Of a DNA stretch of 29,211 nucleotides, positions 7,701 to 14,720 are shown in pieces (positions within the stretch are counted from its first letter, which is position 1; every line of letters starts with the position of its first letter). Under the pieces are notes generated by a model. It saw nothing but the letters and a program-made list of their open reading frames with translations. It did no database searches and was not told where the DNA came from. The stretch lies in the NCBI GenBank assembly GCA_965242485.1, contig CBDESM010000001.1:1-29211 (forward strand). The letters are read 5' to 3'. The DNA is from CBDESM01 sp965242485 (GTDB taxonomy: Bacteria > Chloroflexota > Dehalococcoidia > Bin125). The position numbers were made by a program, and so were the translations under genes.

Positions 7701-9145
7701 GCGCGTTCGGCGCGGCGGGCGATCTCGCGCGGCAGGCCGCTGAAGATCATGTCGTGGATCGGCGTCAGCGCGTGCCAGTAGAGCAGGCCGGGCGCGCCGG
7801 CCGGGTGGAACCGCGCCGTCAGGATCGCGGCTGAGCCGCCGTCCTCGTATTCGCCTTCGCGTTCGCCGCGCGGCTCCGCCTCCAGCTCCAGCACGGCCGA
7901 ACCGGGCAGCTTCATCTCCGCCACCAGCGTCAGCCGGCGGCCCTCCTCGATCTCGGCGACGCGCCAGAAATCGAGCGGATCGCCCACTCGCAGCTCGCCC
8001 GCGCGGCGCCGCCCGCGACGCATGCCCGCCCCTCCGAACAGGCGGTCAATCGCGCCCCGCAGCCGCCAGATATTTGTCCAGAAGTACCAGCCGTTGTCGC
8101 CGCCGATGGAGACGATCTCCCGCCAGACCGCGTCGGCCGGCGCGGAGCAGGCCGCTTCCCGCCGGGCCGACTTGCTGTAGTAGCCGATATCGTGCCGGCG
8201 CTTGCGGTACGCGAACGCGCCCTCGGTCCAGCGGGCCGCGGGGCCGCCGGCTTCTTCCTCCGCGAGCGCGGCGTGCACCGCCTGTCCGTAGGTTTGCAAT
8301 TCAATCGGCGCGAGCCGGCGCAGCGCTTCCGGGTCATGCGAGACGATGTCGTGGGTCAGCCCGTCGATCAGCGGCCGCGCCACCGAGCTGGGCACCGCGG
8401 TCACCAGGTCCAGCCAGTACGACGACAGCCGCGGCGTCAGCACCGGCACCGTGATCACCCGCACCCGCCGTCCTGCGATCGCCGCGAACCGCCGTAGCAA
8501 GTCCGCGTAGCTCAGCGTCTCCGGCCCGGCCGCGTCATACGCGCCCGGCGGCAGCTCCGGCGCCCGCGCCAGGTACTCCAGCAGATCGTCCAGCGCGATC
8601 GGCTGGCTGCGCGACGAGACCCAGCGCGGCGCGACCATCAGCGGCAGGTGGTAGACCAAATCGCGGATCACCTCGAAGGCCGCCGAGCCGGCGCCGACGA
8701 CGATTCCGGCCCGGATCTCGGTAACGGGCACCGTCCCTTCGCGCAGCGCGTCGCCCGTTTCGAGCCGCGAGGCCAGGTGGCGCGACGGTTCCGCGCCGGC
8801 CGTCGCCGGCGGCATCCCGCCGACGTAGATGATCCGCCCGACGCCCGCATCGGCCGCGGCCCCGGCGACGTTGCGCGCGGCGCGGCGATCCCGCTCCGCG
8901 AAATCCGTGCCGGACGCCATCGAATGGACGAGGTAGTAGACGACGTCGACGTCCCGCATCACCGGTTGCAGCACCGCCGGGTCGAGCACGTCGGCTTCAC
9001 ATAACTCCGCGCCGTCCCAGTGTCGCGCCTGCAGCGCGTCGAGCCGGCGCGATGCGGCGCGCACATCGCGGCCAGCCGCGAGCAGCTTGGGAACCAGGTG
9101 CGTGCCGATGTATCCGCTCGCGCCGAGGACCAGCGCCCGCGTCAT
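7658..9145 (-). CDS. SDR-family NAD(P)-binding protein with C-terminal DUF2867 domain
   Basis: 495 residues. The N-terminus is an atypical short-chain dehydrogenase fold with the nucleotide loop GASGYIG at residues 8-14, then YYLVHSM and IIYVGG strands, as in NmrA/epimerase-like proteins. The C-terminal ~170 residues (with WREIVSIGGDNGWYFW, then YWHALTPIHDMIF) match DUF2867, a combination common in bacteria. Substrate and reaction are unknown. The ATG at 9145 lies 7 nt after the stop of the OppC-like permease gene, so it is probably the last gene of the importer operon. That placement suggests, without proof, that it modifies an imported compound. Confidence 0.87.
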   Translation of the reverse strand: MTRALVLGASGYIGTHLVPKLLAAGRDVRAASRRLDALQARHWDGAELCEADVLDPAVLQPVMRDVDVVYYLVHSMASGTDFAERDRRAARNVAGAAADAGVGRIIYVGGMPPATAGAEPSRHLASRLETGDALREGTVPVTEIRAGIVVGAGSAAFEVIRDLVYHLPLMVAPRWVSSRSQPIALDDLLEYLARAPELPPGAYDAAGPETLSYADLLRRFAAIAGRRVRVITVPVLTPRLSSYWLDLVTAVPSSVARPLIDGLTHDIVSHDPEALRRLAPIELQTYGQAVHAALAEEEAGGPAARWTEGAFAYRKRRHDIGYYSKSARREAACSAPADAVWREIVSIGGDNGWYFWTNIWRLRGAIDRLFGGAGMRRGRRRAGELRVGDPLDFWRVAEIEEGRRLTLVAEMKLPGSAVLELEAEPRGEREGEYEDGGSAAILTARFHPAGAPGLLYWHALTPIHDMIFSGLPREIARRAERAQRRGISASTSNSV

Positions 9146-9152
9146 CGCCGGC

Positions 9153-10145
9153 TCAGGCCCCGCGCAGCCTCGGGTCGAGCACGTCGCGCAGCGCGTCGCC
9201 GAAGAGGTTGAAGCCGAGCACGATCAGCGTCAGCGAGATGCCGCTGAAGACGGTGAGCCACGGGTGCAGATCGAGGATCGCGCGGCCGTCGGCGACCATC
9301 CGGCCCCAGCTGGGCAGCCCTTGCGGGCCGACGCCGAGGAACGAGAGCGTCGACTCGACCAAGATGTACGCGCCGATCCCGATCGAGAACGTGATCAGCA
9401 GCACTGCCGCGATATTGGGCAGCACGTGGCGCAGCATGATCCGCAGATCGCTCGCGCCGACGACGCGGGCGGCCATTACGAACTCCGATTCGCGCACCGC
9501 CAAGACGCCCGCGCGGATCAAGCGCGTGGTGATCGCGAGGCCTCCTATCCCGAGCCAAATTACAACCCAGGCGACGGAACGTTCTCCCGTCGTTTCGGTG
9601 AAGGTCAGCACCAGGATCAGGAACGGGATCGCTTGCAGCATATCGATGATCCGCTGCATCACGAGGTCGACGAAGCCGGCGTAGTAGGCCGAGATCATGC
9701 CCATGATGAGTCCGCCGAAGACGGCGATGAACGAGGCGCCCAAGCCGACGATCAGCGAGAGCCGGGCGCCGTGGATCACGTGCGCGTAGATGTCGCGCCC
9801 GAAGGCGTCGGTGCCGAACCAGTGCTCGCCGCTCGGCGCTTCGAACTTGTTCACGACCTGCGGTGAGCCGATGTCCGGGTTGCGGGCGATCTCCGCGACC
9901 GTCGGGTTCAGCTTGTAGTCCGGATTTTCCGTCGTGAACTCGAAATCGGGGTCGTAGCGCCCGACCCAAGGCGCCAAAATCGCCGCGAAGACGAACACCA
10001 CCACGATGATCAGGCCGAGCCCGCCCAAGGGCTTGCGGCGGATGAAGCGCAGGACGCTCTTGATCCCGCCGGCGACCCGCGCGGGCAGCGGCGGCTGCTC
10101 GATCTGCCCGCTTCCCTCCGCCTGCGTCAGGTCCGCGGCCGACAT
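9153..10145 (-). CDS. ABC transporter permease, DppC/OppC type
   Basis: 330 residues. The cytoplasmic N-terminus leads to a first membrane helix (LGGLGLIIVVVFVFAAILAP), a periplasmic loop with HWFGTDAFGRDIYAHVIHGA, which is the usual OppC signature, and then a five-helix core. The EAA coupling loop is at EFVMAARVVGASDLRIMLRH. The ATG overlaps the stop of the OppB-like gene by one base (TGATG), so the two are co-translated. It should form the membrane channel with the preceding gene product; the two ATP-binding subunits are not encoded nearby. The substrate class (peptide, nickel, glutathione and so on) cannot be read from the permease. Confidence 0.93.
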   Translation of the reverse strand: MSAADLTQAEGSGQIEQPPLPARVAGGIKSVLRFIRRKPLGGLGLIIVVVFVFAAILAPWVGRYDPDFEFTTENPDYKLNPTVAEIARNPDIGSPQVVNKFEAPSGEHWFGTDAFGRDIYAHVIHGARLSLIVGLGASFIAVFGGLIMGMISAYYAGFVDLVMQRIIDMLQAIPFLILVLTFTETTGERSVAWVVIWLGIGGLAITTRLIRAGVLAVRESEFVMAARVVGASDLRIMLRHVLPNIAAVLLITFSIGIGAYILVESTLSFLGVGPQGLPSWGRMVADGRAILDLHPWLTVFSGISLTLIVLGFNLFGDALRDVLDPRLRGA

Positions 10146-11104
10146 CAGGCGAGCCTCACGCGCGGGTCGATGAACCCGTAGAGCAGATCGACCACCACGT
10201 TGGTCACGACCACGAAGACCGCGATCAGCACGACCAGCGCCTGGGTGACGGGATAGTCGCGGCCGAGGAACGAGGTGAGCACCTTGTTGCCGATGCCGGG
10301 GATGTTGAACATGTTCTCGAGCACGACCTGCGAGCCGATGATCGTGGCGACGGTCACCCCCATCACGGTCAGCACCGGCAGCAGCGCGTTGCGCAGCGCG
10401 TGTTGGAAGATCACGATGCTCTCGCGCAGCCCTTTGGCGCGGGCCGTGCGCACATAATCCTGCCGCAGCACCTCCAGCATCTGCGAGCGCAGCAGCCGCA
10501 TCGTCGCGGCGGTTCCCGCGAAGCCGCCGGCCAGCGCCGGGATCAGGTACCAGGTGATCGCCGCGCCCGGATCATTCCAGAGGTGCGGCTGCCCGATCAC
10601 CTCGATTCGGAACAGCTCCAAGCGCAGCACCGCCAAGGTGGCGATCGATGCGGTCCAGAACACGGGCGCGGCGAGCGCCAGGATCGCCAGCGTGCGGAAG
10701 ACGTAGTCGGGCCAGCGGTCCTGCCAGACCGCCGCGATCAGGCCGACGGGGAATGCGACCGAGAAGCCGACCAGCACGATCAGCAGGCCCAGCTCGATCG
10801 AATAGGGCAACGTGCGCCCGATCTCGTACCAGACCGTATTGGCGCGGTTCTGGAAGGAGTTGCCCAGGTCGAGCTGGACGGCGTTCCAGAGCCAGTCGCC
10901 GTACTGCCGCAGGATCGGCTTGTCGAGCCCCAGTTCGGCCCGGCGCGCATCAAGCGCTTCGGACGAAGTGCTGCCCGCGTCCAAGCCGAGCGCGGCGGCG
11001 GCGGGGTCGCCGGGCAGCACGCGCATCATGAAGAACACGAAGGTGCCGACCATGAAGATCACGATCGCGCCGCCGACGACGCGGCGGATGATGTAGGCCT
11101 GCAC
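10145..11104 (-). CDS. ABC transporter permease, DppB/OppB type
   Basis: 319 residues starting with GTG at 11104 (MQAYIIRRVVGGAIVIFMV...). The first helix is followed by MRVLPGDPA, a typical OppB periplasmic signature, and then five more hydrophobic segments. The EAA loop is VLRQDYVRTARAKGLRE, followed by RNALLPVLTVMG. It lies 47 nt after the solute-binding lipoprotein gene and overlaps the OppC-like gene by one base. No Shine-Dalgarno is evident before the GTG. It is the membrane-channel partner of the following permease. Confidence 0.93.
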   Translation of the reverse strand: MQAYIIRRVVGGAIVIFMVGTFVFFMMRVLPGDPAAAALGLDAGSTSSEALDARRAELGLDKPILRQYGDWLWNAVQLDLGNSFQNRANTVWYEIGRTLPYSIELGLLIVLVGFSVAFPVGLIAAVWQDRWPDYVFRTLAILALAAPVFWTASIATLAVLRLELFRIEVIGQPHLWNDPGAAITWYLIPALAGGFAGTAATMRLLRSQMLEVLRQDYVRTARAKGLRESIVIFQHALRNALLPVLTVMGVTVATIIGSQVVLENMFNIPGIGNKVLTSFLGRDYPVTQALVVLIAVFVVVTNVVVDLLYGFIDPRVRLA

Positions 11105-11151
11105 CGGGAGCGCCCCGCGTCCCGAAGATCAGCGCCGGTTCCCGCCCCCGA

Positions 11152-13173
11152 TCAGAGCGGCACCGGCGGCTCGGGCTCGCGGCCCTGGATCGACGGGTCG
11201 TCCGTGTCGAGCCACTGCTCGAAGACGTGGACGCTGTTGGCGAGGAAGTTCCAGCCCGAGCCCTCCGCCCGGTTGGTCGTCGCGGCCCAGTTGTAGTTGT
11301 AGCGCATGACCGGGACGATGTAGTTGTAGCAGATGTTGCGCCCGAACTGCCCGCGCTCGAGGATGTAGCGCTGCGCCTCGGCCATCTTCTCGTAGGCCGA
11401 GTCGTAGTCCGTGTCCTGCAGCGCGTCGGTCAGCTGATCGTCCAGCCATTCGTCCGAGATCTCCCAGTAGTTGGAGCCGCCGCCGGTGCCGAACGCGGCC
11501 AGGATCTCCGGGCGCGCGTCGGGCAGCTCGATGTTGGGGATCCAGCTGAAGAACGGGTCGAAGTCGTTGTTGTTCCAGGAGGGGATGATCTCCAGGTAGG
11601 GCTTGGTGATGCCGTTGAACTGGTCCGTGTCGAAGGCCTCGTTGAACATCGTGGCGATGATGCCCGGCGTGGCCGACCAAGCGGCGCGCGAGGCCCAGAG
11701 CTGGGAGGTGACCCAGTCGATCTGGCCGACCTCGGAGCCGCCGGCGGCGTCCCAGAGCTGCTTCGCCTCGCGCCGGTCCTCGTCCTTGTCGACGCGGTAG
11801 CCGGCGAAGGTGCTGAGTTCCTCGTCGGGCAGCGCCCAGGCCTCCTGCATCCAGGTGATCGGGCCGGAGACGCGGCCGAAGCCGCTGTGCAGCTGCTGGA
11901 TCAGCTGGCGGCGGTCGATGGCGGCGTCGATCGCGCGCACCATCCGCAGGTCGCGCCACGGGTCCTTGTTGGAGGGCGTGAAGACGGCGACGGTGTTGGC
12001 GACGCCGTTGTAGGCCAGCCAGGTCTCGCCGCCGGACGCTTCGTGGATCGCCTGGATCGTGTTCGGGTTCGGGTCGGTCATCGAGTCGACCTGCTTCTGC
12101 TCGAACGCGATCCGGTAGGCGTTGGGGTCCTGGAAGGTCTGGACCCAGACGTAGGCGTCGAGGTAGGGGCGCTCGGGCAGGCCGTAGAAGTCGGGGTTCT
12201 TGACCGCGGAGATGCCCTCGCCCGGCTCCCAGCGGGTGAGGATGAACGGCCCGGTGCCGATCACCTTGTCGGCCGCGATCTCGGTGTGGCTGTCCTCGTA
12301 GGCGATGGTCAGCTCGGGCTGGTTGAAGAGGTTGAACTCGTTGGCCAGGCCGAGGATGAAGGTCGGGTCCGACGCCGCCAGCTGGAGCGTGACGCTCTCT
12401 TCGGTCAGCCCCAGCACGTCGGCCCCGCCCCAGTAGGAGCTGCGCCCGAAGTCCGGCGATTCGGTGCCGTCTTCCAGCACCTTGTTCTTCTGGCGGTTGA
12501 TGTTCCAGACCACGTCGCCGGGGGTGAAGTCGCGCCCCGCCGCGGAGGCCGGGTTGGCCGCGCCGGGCCCGGCGTTGTGCCATTTCACGCCCGGCCGCAT
12601 GTTGAGGACGACGGTGGTGTCGTCCGGCGTTTCCCACGATTCGGCGAGGTCGCCGGCGAGGATGCCGCGGTTGGGGTTGGCGAAGCGGAGCAGCTTCGAC
12701 TGCACGCGCGCGAGCACCTGAAGGACCGGCGAGGCGACGGTGCGCTGCGAATCGACCGTTTCGTAGACGTTGGCGGACTGCTCGACGATCCAGCCGCCGT
12801 ACTTGGGGGTGACGCCCTGCGAGCCCCACATGTCGGAGGCGGTCGCTTCGGCCTGCGCCTCCTGCTGGGCCTGCGCTTGGGCGGCAGCCTCCTGTTGTTC
12901 CTGTTGCTGCGCCTGCGCTTCGGCTTGCTGCTCTTGTTGCTGCTGCTGCGCTTGCGCGGTCGCCGCCGGCTGGTCTTGCTGCTGCTGCTGTTGCTGCTGC
13001 GCCGCGCTGGAGCTCGGCGCGGGGGCGGCCTGCTGCTGGTCGTCGCCGCCGTCGCCGCAGCCGACCAGCGCGAGGCCGGCCGCGCCGACGCCGGCGCGGG
13101 CGCTCGCTCCCAGCAGTGCGCGCCTTGAAAGGCGCTGCCTGCGCATCCGTTGCCAGTAGTTCCGCTCGCTCAT
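11152..13173 (-). CDS. ABC transporter solute-binding lipoprotein, peptide/nickel family (SBP_bac_5), Gln-rich linker
   Basis: 673 residues. The start at 13173 is supported by GGAGG 6 nt upstream; the frame is open further to 13359 but that part has no signal character. The export signal has a Tat-like S16-R-R-A-L-L and a lipobox LVGC with Cys39 as the lipidation site, so the protein should be exported folded and tethered outside the membrane. Residues ~47-115 are a Gln/Ala low-complexity linker including eight Gln in a row. The remainder is the family-5 binding fold (LKFANPNRGILAGDLAESW-like opening, then GTGPFILTRWEPGEG). It opens the importer operon. The family binds peptides, nickel chelates or other small solutes; the ligand is unknown. 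Confidence 0.92.
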   Translation of the reverse strand: MSERNYWQRMRRQRLSRRALLGASARAGVGAAGLALVGCGDGGDDQQQAAPAPSSSAAQQQQQQQQDQPAATAQAQQQQQEQQAEAQAQQQEQQEAAAQAQAQQEAQAEATASDMWGSQGVTPKYGGWIVEQSANVYETVDSQRTVASPVLQVLARVQSKLLRFANPNRGILAGDLAESWETPDDTTVVLNMRPGVKWHNAGPGAANPASAAGRDFTPGDVVWNINRQKNKVLEDGTESPDFGRSSYWGGADVLGLTEESVTLQLAASDPTFILGLANEFNLFNQPELTIAYEDSHTEIAADKVIGTGPFILTRWEPGEGISAVKNPDFYGLPERPYLDAYVWVQTFQDPNAYRIAFEQKQVDSMTDPNPNTIQAIHEASGGETWLAYNGVANTVAVFTPSNKDPWRDLRMVRAIDAAIDRRQLIQQLHSGFGRVSGPITWMQEAWALPDEELSTFAGYRVDKDEDRREAKQLWDAAGGSEVGQIDWVTSQLWASRAAWSATPGIIATMFNEAFDTDQFNGITKPYLEIIPSWNNNDFDPFFSWIPNIELPDARPEILAAFGTGGGSNYWEISDEWLDDQLTDALQDTDYDSAYEKMAEAQRYILERGQFGRNICYNYIVPVMRYNYNWAATTNRAEGSGWNFLANSVHVFEQWLDTDDPSIQGREPEPPVPL

Positions 13174-13223
13174 CACGGGCCTCCAGCTCCAAGCCGCGAT
13201 TGGCGCGGCCGACGTGATGCGCG

Positions 13224-13229
13224 ATGCTA
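13224..13229 (-). promoter_or_regulatory. Candidate -10 box (TAGCAT) for the importer operon
   Basis: TAGCAT on the minus strand, preceded by GC, lies 50 nt before the lipoprotein ATG and is followed by a leader carrying GGAGG. It sits in the 82-bp divergent gap shared with the plus-strand gene at 13256. No clear -35 is visible. Confidence 0.28.
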
Positions 13230-13255
13230 GCGGAAAACGGGAAGGTCGTGCACCC

Positions 13256-13579
13256 ATGCCCCAGCGCGCCGTCCGCCAGCTCGCGCTCCGCGGGGTCCCG
13301 CTGTGGCTGCTGCGCGAGTACCTCGCCGACCTCGGCGCAGCCGACTGCGAGCCGCCCAAGCCCGGCCCGGCCGACCCCGACGGCGTCGTCGCGCCCGATG
13401 GCGCGATGCGCTCGCCCGACGGCTGGCAGGTGCTCTACCGCAGCGAGGAGCAGCAGGCCCACCCGCGCCTGCCGACCAAGATCGCGACCCACCACCTCAC
13501 CTTCACGCACGCGACCGAGCCCGAGCTCGAAGCCCTGCTCGAACGCTTCATGCGCAAGGCCCACCGAGGCGGCGGCTAA
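13256..13579 (+). CDS. Conserved-looking small protein, unknown function
   Basis: 107 residues from the ATG at 13256 (MPQRAVRQLALRGVPLWLLR). The in-frame ATG at 13214 would add a polar extension that overlaps the divergent promoter region, so I prefer the shorter form; GAAGG lies 10 nt before it. Features are the hydrophobic-aromatic LRGVPLWLLREYLADLG segment, a DGWQVLYRSEEQ strand and a C-terminal Leu-rich helix ending in basic residues. No membrane segment or cysteine motif. It is divergent from the importer operon, and its stop overlaps the stop of the convergent DUF3800 gene by a few bases. I cannot assign a family with confidence. Confidence 0.68.
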   Translation: MPQRAVRQLALRGVPLWLLREYLADLGAADCEPPKPGPADPDGVVAPDGAMRSPDGWQVLYRSEEQQAHPRLPTKIATHHLTFTHATEPELEALLERFMRKAHRGGG

Positions 13580-14298
13580 CGCGACCCGCAAGCCGGACAG
13601 GCGCAGCCGACGGGCGCATTCAAGTGCCTCAGGCCGCCCCTCAATCCGCTGATTCCGCCGAAGTGCGGCTTGATCAGGTTGAACAGTCTGTCGTCCCCGG
13701 ATCGGTAAAGGCGGTAGACCGTGTTCGCCACGAAGTCGGCAAGCTGCACGGGCCGGCTCATTTGGCTGTCAACGAAGAGCGGTACTCCAAGATACGGGGC
13801 TAGCGGTGTGGTGTTGTCAGACCATTGCTCGTCGCGCCAGCGCAACATTGCACGCTGCAGCGGCAGTTCCAGTTGGCCAACGCGATCGGAAACGATCAGG
13901 CAGCGCCGTGGCGTCCTCGGCATTGGCCCCAAAGAGTCTCCGCAGAGGTCGAAGAGCTCCCGGTATGCCGGCAACACGGAGTCTGCAGGGATGATGCCGT
14001 CCAACGCGACGGCGAAGATGGTGCTCTCGCTGGCGCCTGCGTGGCTGGCGATAAGATCGCCGACCGAGCGGAGAAGATCGTTCCGGACCTCCGGCGGAAT
14101 CCGAGCCCACGGTTGGCGCCCGCCCCGAATGGCAGAGGTGTGGATCTCGGAGCCCCGCGCCTCGCCGGGAAACGAATTGGCGAGGTCTTGAGCGTCATTG
14201 ACGAGTCGTTCAACGGCTCGCTCGTCTACCAAGAGCCCACTGACAACAAAGAGACCGTCTTGGGGAGCGCCCGACTCATCCACAAAGAGCAAAAGCAT
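13576..14298 (-). CDS. DUF3800 domain-containing protein
   Basis: 240 residues from the ATG at 14298 (MLLLFVDESGAPQDG). The N-terminal FVDESG strand is the DUF3800 hallmark and corresponds to the first acidic position of an RNase H-like fold. Further matches are GSEIHTSAIR, a central strand with LIVSDRV, and the late QLADFVANTVYRLYR helix. The C-terminus ends in GCACPACGSR, a compact Cys cluster that might bind a metal. The frame is open upstream to 14373, but the domain starts at its first residues with this ATG. DUF3800 proteins have unknown function; they occur singly or in mobile and defence-rich regions. Here the gene stands alone beside an intergenic repeat block, with no toxin, restriction or integrase gene near it. 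Confidence 0.82.
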   Translation of the reverse strand: MLLLFVDESGAPQDGLFVVSGLLVDERAVERLVNDAQDLANSFPGEARGSEIHTSAIRGGRQPWARIPPEVRNDLLRSVGDLIASHAGASESTIFAVALDGIIPADSVLPAYRELFDLCGDSLGPMPRTPRRCLIVSDRVGQLELPLQRAMLRWRDEQWSDNTTPLAPYLGVPLFVDSQMSRPVQLADFVANTVYRLYRSGDDRLFNLIKPHFGGISGLRGGLRHLNAPVGCACPACGSR

Positions 14299-14312
14299 TG
14301 AAGGCCTTAGCC

Positions 14313-14720
14313 AGGCGGCTAGCCGAAGCCGGCCCGCGAACTTCCGCAAAGCACTCGCCGCCTGTGGCGGCAAAGGTAGACCGAATCGGGAAGGTGGTCA
14401 ACTTGGCAAAGGCTGCGAGTCCTCCCTGCCCAAAAAGGAAGATGGCCGTCAGGGAAGTGGAAGACAGGCGACGGCGAAATCGCTGGCCCGCGTCATTAGG
14501 AGCGCAAGGCACTCGCCGCCTGCTTGGCCAAGATAGGCCGAGGTGGTGGAGCGGTCAAACTCTGGCGCAATGTTCGGCGTGTGATGGTTGGCCGATTTCC
14601 AGCAGGGCTAGGCTGGAGTGAAGGCGGGCGGCTAGCCGAAGCCGGCCGGCGTTGGAAGACGCAAGGCGCTCACCAGCCCGCATGGACAAAGTAGGCTGAA
14701 TCGACTGGGCGGTCAAACTT
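14313..14720. repeat. Block of about three degenerate tandem ~155-bp repeats between the DUF3800 and lut genes
   Basis: Units begin near 14313, 14466 and 14622 (spacing 153 and 156 bp); the third is cut short by the lut coding end. Shared landmarks are AGGCGGCTAGCCGAAGCCGG (units 1 and 3, diverged in 2), GCAAAGCACTCGCCGCCTG / GCAAGGCACTCGCCGCCTG / GCAAGGCGCTCACCAGCCCG, then a GTAGACCGAATCG-like stretch and CGGTCAAACTT. Units 1 and 3 carry the 10-bp palindrome CGGCTAGCCG. The stop codon of the fused lut gene lies inside the GGTCAAACTT end of unit 3. Short open frames here have no protein character; this accounts for the 414-bp gap without a gene. Confidence 0.6.

Noticed and set aside
11227..13128. 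Plus-strand open frame of 633 codons opposite the solute-binding protein
   Set aside because: Val/Gly/Leu-rich antisense frame; the minus strand has signal peptide, lipobox and family fold.
14198..14621. Short open frames of ~80-112 codons in the repeat block
   Set aside because: They run across repeat units without conserved frame and show no protein character.
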